Assembly: GCA_016783865.1 (NCBI GenBank) | Contig: JADHVS010000025.1 | Coordinates: forward strand, 1-35,554 | DNA length: 35,554 bases | DNA from: Bacteroidales bacterium | GTDB taxonomy: Bacteria; Bacteroidota; Bacteroidia; Bacteroidales; SM23-62 | Reading direction: 5' to 3' | In this document: piece by piece, positions 16,789 through 25,352 of the stretch | Layout: each line of letters opens with the position of its first letter | How positions within the stretch are numbered: the stretch's first letter is position 1 | Notes under the pieces: model-generated | Seen by the model: only the letters and a program-made list of their open reading frames with translations | What the model was told of the DNA's origin: nothing | Database searches by the model: none | Translations under genes and position numbers: made by a program

Positions 16789-18810
16789 ATGTTACAAACC
16801 AGGGTTCCCGGAGTTTCCAGGGTCATAATTTTGTCCGTTTTTTTTCTTTTATTCCTGCAACCATTTTTATCTGCACAATGTTACGAGCTGGTCTGGGCCG
16901 AAGAATTTAACTATACCGGTCTGCCCGATCCCAATATATGGACCCATGAGGTGGGCGGGGGTGGCTGGGGAAACAATGAACTGCAATATTACACTGACAG
17001 GGATACTGACAATGCATGGGTGGAAGATGGAACCCTCTTAATTAATGCCCTGAAGGAAAACTTTGGTGGCCGGAGTTATACATCAGCCAGACTTGTCTCC
17101 AAAGGGAAAGGAGAATTTAAGTATGGCAAAATAGAAGCCCGCTTAAAATTACCCTATGGCCAGGGAATGTGGGCCGCTTTCTGGATGCTGGGCACTAACT
17201 TCTCAGATGTAGGCTGGCCGGCCTCCGGTGAAATTGATATAATGGAGATGGTAGGAGGTGGTACAGGAGACAAAACGACACATGGTACAGTACACTGGGA
17301 AGATAATGGGCATGCTTCATACGGTGGAAGTAAAACCTTGTCTTCAGGTATTTTTGCGGATACTTTTCATGTGTTCTCAGTTGAATGGACATCACAAAAA
17401 ATTAGCTGGCTCCTGGATGGGGTGCAGTTCCATGTAGTCGATATAAGACCTTCCGGATTAAGCGAATTCCACCAGGAATTCTTTATAATACTGAACCTGG
17501 CCGTTGGAGGTAACTGGCCAGGGAGTCCGGATGGAACAACCGTTTTCCCGCAGCATTTCGAGGTGGATTATGTGCGGGTATATCAGGCCGGGGAAAGCCT
17601 TAAAATTACAGGTGACCAGGTCGCTGCAATACGGCAGAAAAACCTGAATTTTTCTCTTCCGGATGATACCAGCAGAACATTTGACTGGTCAGTTCCGGAA
17701 GGCGCTACCATTACATCCGGACAGGGAACCCATGAGATAATGGTCGACTGGGGATGCGATCCGGGTCAGGTAACCTGCGATCTGACCACCATCTGCAACA
17801 CGTATAATCTTGATTTTGACGTCGCCCTTGAAACAGTAATAAAAGGAGATCTTTTTGTTGAGGAAAACCAGAAAGATTTTCTTCTTTATGTCGCCGAAAT
17901 GGACAACACATATTATCATTGGTCAGTCCTTGGTGATGCACTGATCACTTCGGGCCAGGGGACCGATTCTATCCTGGTCGATTGGGGAACAACCGAAGGC
18001 CCTGTTAACCTCGTGCTTGAAAATGAATGCGGCATTACCAATTTGAGCCGGTTCCTGAGGTTTTATGGACAGTATCCTTACCCCGATCCTGAAGTGCCAC
18101 AGCAAATTCCTGGCACGATCATTCCCACACATTATGATTTTGGCGGGGAAGGGGTTGCCTATCACGATAATTCATTAAGCAATGAAGGACCTGGCCCCAG
18201 GCAGGATGAAAGGGTAGATACCGAATACGGAGATGGATCAGAGAACGTGGGATGGATTACTGCTGGTGAATGGATTGAATATTCCATCCGGGTGGATACA
18301 GCCAGTAGTTATAATGTAGAGATAAGGGTGGCAACCAATAACGCCAGCGGGGGGCCATTTAATTTGCTTTTTAATGGCGGGAACAGGCTGGGTCCGGTCA
18401 ACGTGCCCGGGACTGGCGGATGGTTTAGTTATATTACCATTAACCCGGGAATTGTTTCTCTGACTGAGCAGGACACAGTGATGAGGTTTGAATCGGGAAG
18501 CGGGGGTTTTAACCTGGGAAGGATCAGTTTCACCACCCATACGGTGGGTATTGAAGAAAATCTCAATGAGCCGGAATTATTAAACCTTTACCCAAATCCT
18601 GCCAAACACTTTCTTCAGGTAAACCATTGCAGTGAAATTATGGGAATTATGGTAACAGACCTGACCGGCAGGATAATCCTGCAAGAGCCCGGCACAGGCG
18701 GATCAACATATATTGTTGATACCAGGGGATTTTTCCCGGGAACATATATCCTTTCTTTACTGAATGCAAAAAACGACTTGTCACGCGGAAAGTTTATCAA
18801 AATCTGGTAG
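16789..18810 (+). CDS. T9SS-secreted GH16 endo-beta-1,3-glucanase with PKD-like and CBM6 domains
   Basis: The 673-aa product has a signal peptide (to about residue 30, FLSAQ), a GH16 domain (about 33-264) and a catalytic motif GEIDIMEMVG with nucleophile Glu148, Asp150 and acid/base Glu153. The one-residue-longer E-I-D-I-M-E spacing and the NELQYYTDR and LNLAVGGNWPG blocks are typical of laminarinase-type GH16. Two PKD-like modules follow (about 265-350 and 350-430, SGQGTHEIMVDWG and SGQGTDSILVDWG), then a CBM6 (about 438-582, DERVDTEYGDGSENVGWITAGEWIEY split motif) and a T9SS sorting domain (about 597-673, LLNLYPNPAKHF). It should cut beta-1,3- or mixed beta-glucan outside the cell. It heads the plus-strand operon; the MFS gene follows after 50 bp. 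Exact substrate is not fixed by sequence. Confidence 0.9.
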   Translation: MLQTRVPGVSRVIILSVFFLLFLQPFLSAQCYELVWAEEFNYTGLPDPNIWTHEVGGGGWGNNELQYYTDRDTDNAWVEDGTLLINALKENFGGRSYTSARLVSKGKGEFKYGKIEARLKLPYGQGMWAAFWMLGTNFSDVGWPASGEIDIMEMVGGGTGDKTTHGTVHWEDNGHASYGGSKTLSSGIFADTFHVFSVEWTSQKISWLLDGVQFHVVDIRPSGLSEFHQEFFIILNLAVGGNWPGSPDGTTVFPQHFEVDYVRVYQAGESLKITGDQVAAIRQKNLNFSLPDDTSRTFDWSVPEGATITSGQGTHEIMVDWGCDPGQVTCDLTTICNTYNLDFDVALETVIKGDLFVEENQKDFLLYVAEMDNTYYHWSVLGDALITSGQGTDSILVDWGTTEGPVNLVLENECGITNLSRFLRFYGQYPYPDPEVPQQIPGTIIPTHYDFGGEGVAYHDNSLSNEGPGPRQDERVDTEYGDGSENVGWITAGEWIEYSIRVDTASSYNVEIRVATNNASGGPFNLLFNGGNRLGPVNVPGTGGWFSYITINPGIVSLTEQDTVMRFESGSGGFNLGRISFTTHTVGIEENLNEPELLNLYPNPAKHFLQVNHCSEIMGIMVTDLTGRIILQEPGTGGSTYIVDTRGFFPGTYILSLLNAKNDLSRGKFIKIW

Positions 18811-18860
18811 CTAACTGATCTTGCAAACTAGCATTAATGTACTCATAATCAACTGAATAT

Positions 18861-20423
18861 ATGAAAAAAACTTCAGCTTATACCATTAAAATAGCATTGA
18901 TTGTAGCCCTTGGCGGATTTTTAATGGGGTTTGATGCTTCAGTGATTTCAGGTGTGATAAAGTTTATTGAACCGCATTTTAACCTCACAAAATTACAATT
19001 GGGCTGGGCTGTAAGTTGCCTCACACTGACGGCAACACTGGCCATGATGGTGGCAGGTCCGCTCAGTGATAAGTTGAGCCGCAGAACGGTGCTGCGAATA
19101 GCTGCCATACTGTATTTTATTTCAGCAGTTGCCTCTGCCCTTGCACCATCGTACGCGTTCCTGGTTATTGCCCGTATGATTGGGGGACTTGGAGTCGGTG
19201 CCTCGCTGATCATAGCTCCCATGTACATCGCTGAAATATCACCACCTGAAAAGAGGGGACGCCTGGTCTCATTCAATCAACTGAATATCGTGATTGGTAT
19301 CTCAGTTGCGTTTTTTACCAATTACCTGATCCTGCAACTGGGTTATTCCGAGGCTTCCTGGGCCAAAGCACTCAGGTTTGCTGATTACAATTGGAGGTGG
19401 ATGCTGGGACTCGAAACATTACCTGCAATAATATATTTCTTTTCATTGTTTGCAGTTCCGAGAAGTCCCCGCTGGCTCATGATGAAACAGCATTACGATG
19501 AAGCCCTTGCTGTATTAAAAAAGGTCGTTGGGACCCTTGCCGAAACCGGGTTTGAAAATATTAAGGCCAGTATACAGGCAGATACCAAAAAGGAAAAAAC
19601 TCCGGTTCGCGAACTTTTCAAACCTGCTATGAAACTGGTATTGACCATCGGGATCGTCATTGCGGTGTTGCAACAGATCACGGGTATTAATTCGGTCTTC
19701 TTCTATGCACCCATGATCTTTGAGCAATCGGGCATCGGTACGGATGCATCGTTTTCACAGGCTATCCTTGTGGGGCTCACAAACCTGGTTTTTACGATTG
19801 TGGCCATCTGGCTGATTGATAAAATAGGGCGCAAAGCATTACTCGTTATCGGCCTGACTGGTATTGCCCTCTCCATGTTTTTACTAGCTGCCGGGTTTAA
19901 TTCGGCCACCTATCAACTTACCTCTTCATCCATTGAGCAACTACCTGAAGCAGTTCAAAGCGAGCAATTATATACTATCACAGATCAAACTTTTGAGAGC
20001 GATATACAATTTAAAAGAGCCCTGAATGAGATGTTGGAACCTGAAGAGCTTAAGGAACATGAATCCGATTTGATTGCCAGGGCTATTCAGATTAATCCAC
20101 TCTTAATCCTGATTGGGATTATCGGTTTCGTTGCCTCATTTGCTGTTTCCATCGGGCCGGTCATGTGGGTCCTTTTCTCCGAACTTTTCCCGAACCGGCT
20201 GAGGGGATTGGCAATATCATTTGCGGGATTCATTAATTCTGCTGTTAGCTTTACAGTTCAGCTGGTATTCCCATTGGAACTGGCTACACTTGGTACCTCT
20301 CTGACATTCCTTTTGTATGGTGTATTTGGGGCCCTGGGATTGGTTTTTGTATTGATTGTTGTACCTGAAACCAAGGGCAGGTCGCTGGAAGAACTTGAAA
20401 AAATTCTGGTGAAGAGTGAATAA
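18861..20423 (+). CDS. MFS sugar porter (SP family)
   Basis: The 520-aa product is a 12-helix inner-membrane transporter with sugar-porter signatures: GGFLMGFDASVISG in helix 1, GPLSDKLSRR after helix 2, ARMIGGLGVG in helix 4, PMYIAEISPPEKRGRL, PRSPRWLM, QQITGINSVFFYAP in helix 7, ELFPNRLRG, and PETKGRSLEELE at the C terminus. It resembles XylE/GLUT-like proton-sugar symporters. An extra hydrophilic, acidic segment of about 65 residues (about 347-412) sits between helices 9 and 10 on the predicted periplasmic side, where typical members have a short loop. Placed between two GH16 genes and upstream of a cytoplasmic phosphorylase, it probably imports glucose or short beta-glucan oligosaccharides. 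Confidence 0.9.
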   Translation: MKKTSAYTIKIALIVALGGFLMGFDASVISGVIKFIEPHFNLTKLQLGWAVSCLTLTATLAMMVAGPLSDKLSRRTVLRIAAILYFISAVASALAPSYAFLVIARMIGGLGVGASLIIAPMYIAEISPPEKRGRLVSFNQLNIVIGISVAFFTNYLILQLGYSEASWAKALRFADYNWRWMLGLETLPAIIYFFSLFAVPRSPRWLMMKQHYDEALAVLKKVVGTLAETGFENIKASIQADTKKEKTPVRELFKPAMKLVLTIGIVIAVLQQITGINSVFFYAPMIFEQSGIGTDASFSQAILVGLTNLVFTIVAIWLIDKIGRKALLVIGLTGIALSMFLLAAGFNSATYQLTSSSIEQLPEAVQSEQLYTITDQTFESDIQFKRALNEMLEPEELKEHESDLIARAIQINPLLILIGIIGFVASFAVSIGPVMWVLFSELFPNRLRGLAISFAGFINSAVSFTVQLVFPLELATLGTSLTFLLYGVFGALGLVFVLIVVPETKGRSLEELEKILVKSE

Positions 20424-20457
20424 ATCAAATCAAATATTATTTCAAAAATCAATTATT

Positions 20458-21765
20458 ATGAACAGGACACGTATCGCGTTTTTTTTATTTTTTTCTGTTG
20501 TCATTTTGTTGTCATTTCTTGCATGTGACAATCAAAAAAAAGGCCGGACCGGTTCAAATAATGGGTCTGATAAAGAAATTATTGAGATCCTGGTTGAAGC
20601 AGAAAATTTTTCTGCCTCTCACGGTGATCTGGCGATCACGACACTGGATTCCGGAGATACAATAGTAAAGACTGCGTCGGGCGGCTGGCTGGCATTTGAT
20701 GTCGAAATACCGGTGGCTGGCCGATATATATCTCAAATTAAAATTGCATCCCAGGGTGATGACACATCATCATGCTGGATTGAAGATTATTACGATAATA
20801 AGGACGGCAGAACCTATAATATCACAGGGAATATCCCCTTTTCGGGTACCGGACCTGATGAAGAATGGAATACTTTGACAAGGGATGGGAGTCCCTTGAA
20901 TTCGGGTCTCCACAAAATAAAACTTCATTTTGATAATGGGGACTTAAAAATTGACTGGATAAAATTCACCCTTCTTAAAGAGCACCGGATAACACCGGAA
21001 TTTCTTGTGCAGAACACATCCGGGGACAATTGGGTATTGGTATGGTCTGATGAATTTGAAGGGGAAGGTATTCCCGATACAACAAAATGGTTATTCGATA
21101 TTGGAGACTGGGGATGGGGCAATAATGAACGACAATATTATACAGAGGATCGCCCTGAAAATGCCCGGCTTGAAAACGGCAACCTGGTCATTGAAGCCCG
21201 GAAAAATGATCTGGGGCACGAATGGACCTCAGCCAGGTTGACCACAAGAGGCAAGGTTAGTTTTGTTTATGGTAAGATCGAGTTCCGGGCAAAGGTTCCG
21301 CCAAACAGGGGGAACTGGGCTGCTGGCTGGACGCTTGGGGATGCCTACGTGGATGAGATTTCCTGGCCATATTGCGGTGAGATCGATATACTGGAAAGTG
21401 TTGGATTTGAAATGGATGATGCTTCAGGCAATGGCAAGGCGCACGCTTCTATTCATTGTGGGGCATACTACTTCAAACTTGGCAATCAACCTACCGGGAT
21501 CATTGATGTAAAAAACATGCATGAAGAATTTCACACATATACCTTAGAATGGATGCCGGATGAGATCAAGGCATTCGTTGACGGACAGAAATACTTTACC
21601 TACAGCGACACCAGTTCTGATCTTTCCTGGCCCTATGATAAACCGCAGAACATCATTCTGAACCTGGCCATGGGCGGAGGCTGGGGAGGCGCACAGGGGA
21701 TGGATGAAGATATGACTTCTCAGCAGTTTATCATTGATTATGTAAGGGTATATGAATTGCAATGA
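20458..21765 (+). CDS. GH16 beta-glucanase lipoprotein with N-terminal CBM6-like domain
   Basis: I start at ATG 20458 (435 aa), which gives a lipoprotein signal ending LSFLAC with Cys23; a longer frame from 20416 would overlap the MFS stop and bury the signal. A CBM6-like jelly-roll (about 43-177, ILVEAENFSASHG to DWIKFTLL) precedes the GH16 domain (about 190-435). The catalytic motif is GEIDILESVG with Glu308, Asp310 and Glu313, that is the E-I-D-I-L-E form. It has no T9SS domain, so it is membrane anchored, probably at the outer-membrane surface or facing the periplasm, unlike the two T9SS GH16 enzymes of the locus. It lies 34 bp after the MFS gene. Confidence 0.9.
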   Translation: MNRTRIAFFLFFSVVILLSFLACDNQKKGRTGSNNGSDKEIIEILVEAENFSASHGDLAITTLDSGDTIVKTASGGWLAFDVEIPVAGRYISQIKIASQGDDTSSCWIEDYYDNKDGRTYNITGNIPFSGTGPDEEWNTLTRDGSPLNSGLHKIKLHFDNGDLKIDWIKFTLLKEHRITPEFLVQNTSGDNWVLVWSDEFEGEGIPDTTKWLFDIGDWGWGNNERQYYTEDRPENARLENGNLVIEARKNDLGHEWTSARLTTRGKVSFVYGKIEFRAKVPPNRGNWAAGWTLGDAYVDEISWPYCGEIDILESVGFEMDDASGNGKAHASIHCGAYYFKLGNQPTGIIDVKNMHEEFHTYTLEWMPDEIKAFVDGQKYFTYSDTSSDLSWPYDKPQNIILNLAMGGGWGGAQGMDEDMTSQQFIIDYVRVYELQ

Positions 21766-21807
21766 AACGAACATGATTAAATTTTTCATAAGAGAGCGAA
21801 GCGGTTG

Positions 21808-21827
21808 TCCCGGTTACCCGGGATTTT
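21808..21827 (+). other. small GC hairpin ahead of phosphorylase gene
   Basis: TCCCGG (21808-21813) pairs with CCGGGA (21818-21823) over a TTAC loop, followed by TTTT. It lies in the 90-bp gap between the GH16 lipoprotein and the phosphorylase gene. It could be a partial internal terminator or an mRNA processing/stability element setting enzyme ratios; the T run is short. Confidence 0.35.
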
Positions 21828-21855
21828 GAATGAATGAAAATGACTATTTATATTG

Positions 21856-24800
21856 ATGGCCAATCGTCCTGTCTATATTGGAAACACCCTTTTAAAGATA
21901 CCCGAAAGCGAGGTAGCAGGTGAATTCGTAAACCTGGAAGGCGAAAGATTCTACAAGATCTCCAATTACGATCGAATGCCCGATTTTTTTATGAGCATCG
22001 TAAGCGCATCCGATCATTGGATGTTCATTTCGAGTAATGGTTCACTGACTGCCGGAAGAAAAAATCCGGCATTTTCTTTGTTTCCCTATTATACAGATGA
22101 CAAAATACATGATTATCAAGGTGTTACCGGGAGCAAATCAATATTCCTTGTGGAACAGGAAGGAAAGACCTTCTTGTGGGAACCATTTTCAACCTTCGCC
22201 GGATCTGTATATGCTGTTTGCAGAAATCTGTATAAGAGCAGTATTGGTAATAAACTGATCTTTGAAGAGATCAATGATGATCTGGGTTTAACCTTCCGTT
22301 ACGGATGGTTTAACAGCGATAAGTACGGATTTATCAGAAAATCGAAGATCATAAACCAGGGAACAAACCAGATTGCCCTTGAGGTCCTGGACGGTATTCA
22401 GAACATCCTTCCTTATGGCGTTGACAATGCGCTTCAGAGTGGCTATAGTACGCTGGTTGATGGCTACAAAAGAAATGAATTATTACCTGATACCGGGATC
22501 GGTATTTACCGGCTCAGTTCCATCCCGACAGATAAGGCCGAACCGAGTGAAGCCTTAAAAATAACCACCGTGTGGTCAGAGGGATTGGACCGGGTGAAAA
22601 GGTTGATTTCCTCCCGGCAATCAGATCTCTTCAGGATGGGCCGGCAGGTAGTGGAAGAAACCGGTATCAAGGCGCTAAAAGGGGCTTATTTTATCAATGC
22701 TCAAATCGATTTAGACAGTGGCGCAACAGAAGAATGGAATATTGTGGCGGATGTAAACCAGGATGCTGCAGACCTGGTCGGGCTGTCAAAAATGCTGACA
22801 TCAGGAAAGGAAGTCAGGCAGAAACTGACCGAAGATATAAACCACGGTACGGAAGAACTTATAAAGATAATAGCGAATGCAGATGGTTTGCAATGCACCG
22901 GGGATGAATTAAGCACCACAAGACATATGACCAATGTCCTGTTCAATGTAATGCGCGGCGGGATCTTTGATAACAACTATGATATCCGGGTGGATGACTT
23001 TTTATCATTCCTGAAGCAAGCGAATAATTCTGTTTCGAGCAAAAAAACTGATTTTGTAACCTCCCTGGGAGATAGCATTCATTATGCAAAATTATTAATC
23101 AGGGCTGGTCAGCAAAATGATCCGGATTTCCTGCGAATTTGTTATGAGTATTTGCCTCTGACATTCAGCCGCAGGCACGGTGATCCCAGCCGTCCCTGGA
23201 ATTATTTTTCGATTGATACAAAGCACGGGGATGGATCGAAAATATTAAATTACCAGGGAAACTGGCGCGATATTTTCCAGAACTGGGAAGCATTGAGTTT
23301 ATCATTTCCGGAATTTGCAGAAAGCATGATCTGCAAGTTTGTCAATGCCTCCACTGCCGATGGATATAATCCCTATCGCATCACCCGGAATGGATTTGAC
23401 TGGGAAATTCCGGATCCTGCAGATCCATGGTCGAATATTGGCTACTGGGGGGATCATCAGATCATATACCTCTTTCGACTTCTTAAAATTTCAAAAAAAC
23501 ATCACCCGGATCAATTAAAAAAATTCCTGACGGAAGAATTTTTTGCCTACGCAAATGTTCCATATAAAATTAAACCGTATGAAGCCTTGCTGGAAGATCC
23601 TCACAATACCATTGAGTTTGATGCCGGGCTTAACCGCCATATTCAGGATCGTGTAAATTCTGCAGGTGCCGATGGCCGGCTGATATGGGATCAGAAGGAC
23701 CAGGTATACCGGGTTAACCTTGCGGAAAAGTTACTGGTTCCAGTGCTGGCAAAGCTTTCTAATTTTATTCCTGAGGGGGGTATCTGGTTAAATACCCAGC
23801 GCCCGGAATGGAACGATGCAAACAATGCCCTGGTTGGCTATGGCGTGTCGATGGTGACGGTTTATTATCTGAGGGCTTTCCTGACTTTTTGCAAGGAGTT
23901 ATACAGTTCAGTTGATGCAGATGCCATTCCCGTCTCAGGAGAGGTGGCCGATTTATTGAAAGGGATATCGGGTATCTTAATAAAGTATCAGCATATTTTA
24001 GAATCCAGCTTCTCAGATCATGAGAAAAAGTTATTGCTGGATGAGTTGGGACAAGCGGGAAGTGATTACAGGAAAATCATTTATGGATCGGCATTTTCCG
24101 GAAAAAAGCAGGTGAAAATCACAGATATCGCTGAATTTATTGAATGGTCGCTGAAATATATCGACCATACCATTGAAAACAATAAACGGGATGATAATTT
24201 GTTCCATGCCTATAACCTGATGAAAGTGGAAGGGGATAATAAAATATCGCTTCGGTATTTATATGAAATGCTGGAAGGCCAGGTGGCCGCGATCAGTTCA
24301 GGGTATTTATCAGAAGAAGAGGTTGTGGATGTGCTCGATGCATTAAAGAAAAGTGATCTTTTCCGGGAAGATCAGTACAGCTATATTTTATATCCCGACC
24401 GCACACTTCCTTCATTTACAGAAAAGAACAATATCCCTTCGGATAGAATTCAGGTATCTGATTTGTTGAAAAAACTTATCAATGTAAAAAACAAACAGAT
24501 CATCATCCCGGATGAAAATGGAGGTTATCATTTCAATGGCAGCATCAGAAATGCAGATACCCTGAAACAGGCCCTGAAGGATTTGCCGGATACTTATGTT
24601 GATCTTGTGGTGAAAGACCTTCAGCTTATCCTGGATTTGTATGAGGAAATATTTGATCATCAGTCATTTACCGGAAGATCAGGAACTTTTTATAAATATG
24701 AGGGACTGGGTTGTATATACTGGCACATGGTATCCAAGCTATTATTAGCTGTTAAGGAAGTGTATTACCATGCGGTGAAAAGGGGTGCGGGCACGGAGGT

Positions 24801-25317
24801 AAAAAACCGCCTGGTGGAACACTATTATGAGATCAGGGCCGGGTTGGGACTGAATAAATCCCCGGATGTTTTTGGTGCCTTCCCGACAGATCCGTATTCT
24901 CATACCCCGGGCCATACAGGGGCTCAGCAACCGGGCATGACAGGCCAGGTTAAGGAAGATATATTATCAAGATGGGGTGAATTGGGAGTGGTGATTGAAG
25001 AAGGGAAAATCAAATTTGAACCGGTACTTCTCAGAAAAGAAGAGTTCCTGGATGATCCGGGTAAATTTCAGCATTATGATGTTAACGGGATAAAAAGGGA
25101 GATCCCGCTGAATAAGCATATGCTTGCTTTCACTTATTGCCAGGTCCCGGTGATTTATAAACTGTCGGAAAACAAGAGAATAACATTAAGATCCGCGGAC
25201 GGGAATGAAGTAGTTATCGATGGAGATACTGTAGATGCTGCAACAAGTGCTTCCATTTTTCACAGGGAGGGAAAGATTATCAGCATGTATGTTGAGCTAA
25301 TGCCTGAACTGGAATAG
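21856..25317 (+). CDS. GH149-like (GH94 clan) beta-1,3-glucan phosphorylase
   Basis: I start at ATG 21856 (1153 aa); the TTG just before it is not needed. There is no signal peptide, so the protein is cytoplasmic. The N-terminal beta-sandwich has the phosphorylase-type block FISSNGSLTAGR...LFPYYTDDKIHD (about 50-90). The middle has an (alpha/alpha)6-like region with HGDPSRPWN, NYQGNWRDIFQNWEAL, WSNIGYWGDHQIIYLFRLL, and the catalytic WND motif at RPEWNDANNALVGYG, where Asp654 is the expected general acid. The size is well above the roughly 800 aa of GH94 cellobiose phosphorylases and fits GH149 beta-1,3-oligoglucan phosphorylases; GH161 or an unnamed relative cannot be excluded. Among GH16 genes and SusCD, it probably turns imported laminari-oligosaccharides plus phosphate into glucose 1-phosphate. 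A C-terminal segment near residues 1000-1040 has GAFPTDPYSHTPGHTGAQQPGMTGQVKED in split form, likely a phosphate/sugar-site loop. Confidence 0.78.
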   Translation: MANRPVYIGNTLLKIPESEVAGEFVNLEGERFYKISNYDRMPDFFMSIVSASDHWMFISSNGSLTAGRKNPAFSLFPYYTDDKIHDYQGVTGSKSIFLVEQEGKTFLWEPFSTFAGSVYAVCRNLYKSSIGNKLIFEEINDDLGLTFRYGWFNSDKYGFIRKSKIINQGTNQIALEVLDGIQNILPYGVDNALQSGYSTLVDGYKRNELLPDTGIGIYRLSSIPTDKAEPSEALKITTVWSEGLDRVKRLISSRQSDLFRMGRQVVEETGIKALKGAYFINAQIDLDSGATEEWNIVADVNQDAADLVGLSKMLTSGKEVRQKLTEDINHGTEELIKIIANADGLQCTGDELSTTRHMTNVLFNVMRGGIFDNNYDIRVDDFLSFLKQANNSVSSKKTDFVTSLGDSIHYAKLLIRAGQQNDPDFLRICYEYLPLTFSRRHGDPSRPWNYFSIDTKHGDGSKILNYQGNWRDIFQNWEALSLSFPEFAESMICKFVNASTADGYNPYRITRNGFDWEIPDPADPWSNIGYWGDHQIIYLFRLLKISKKHHPDQLKKFLTEEFFAYANVPYKIKPYEALLEDPHNTIEFDAGLNRHIQDRVNSAGADGRLIWDQKDQVYRVNLAEKLLVPVLAKLSNFIPEGGIWLNTQRPEWNDANNALVGYGVSMVTVYYLRAFLTFCKELYSSVDADAIPVSGEVADLLKGISGILIKYQHILESSFSDHEKKLLLDELGQAGSDYRKIIYGSAFSGKKQVKITDIAEFIEWSLKYIDHTIENNKRDDNLFHAYNLMKVEGDNKISLRYLYEMLEGQVAAISSGYLSEEEVVDVLDALKKSDLFREDQYSYILYPDRTLPSFTEKNNIPSDRIQVSDLLKKLINVKNKQIIIPDENGGYHFNGSIRNADTLKQALKDLPDTYVDLVVKDLQLILDLYEEIFDHQSFTGRSGTFYKYEGLGCIYWHMVSKLLLAVKEVYYHAVKRGAGTEVKNRLVEHYYEIRAGLGLNKSPDVFGAFPTDPYSHTPGHTGAQQPGMTGQVKEDILSRWGELGVVIEEGKIKFEPVLLRKEEFLDDPGKFQHYDVNGIKREIPLNKHMLAFTYCQVPVIYKLSENKRITLRSADGNEVVIDGDTVDAATSASIFHREGKIISMYVELMPELE

Positions 25318-25352
25318 TATACAGCTGGGAAATCATTATTCATTAAAATAAT

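Noticed and set aside
20416..20457. Longer start for the GH16 lipoprotein
   Set aside because: It overlaps the MFS gene end and puts 14 polar residues ahead of an otherwise normal lipoprotein signal.
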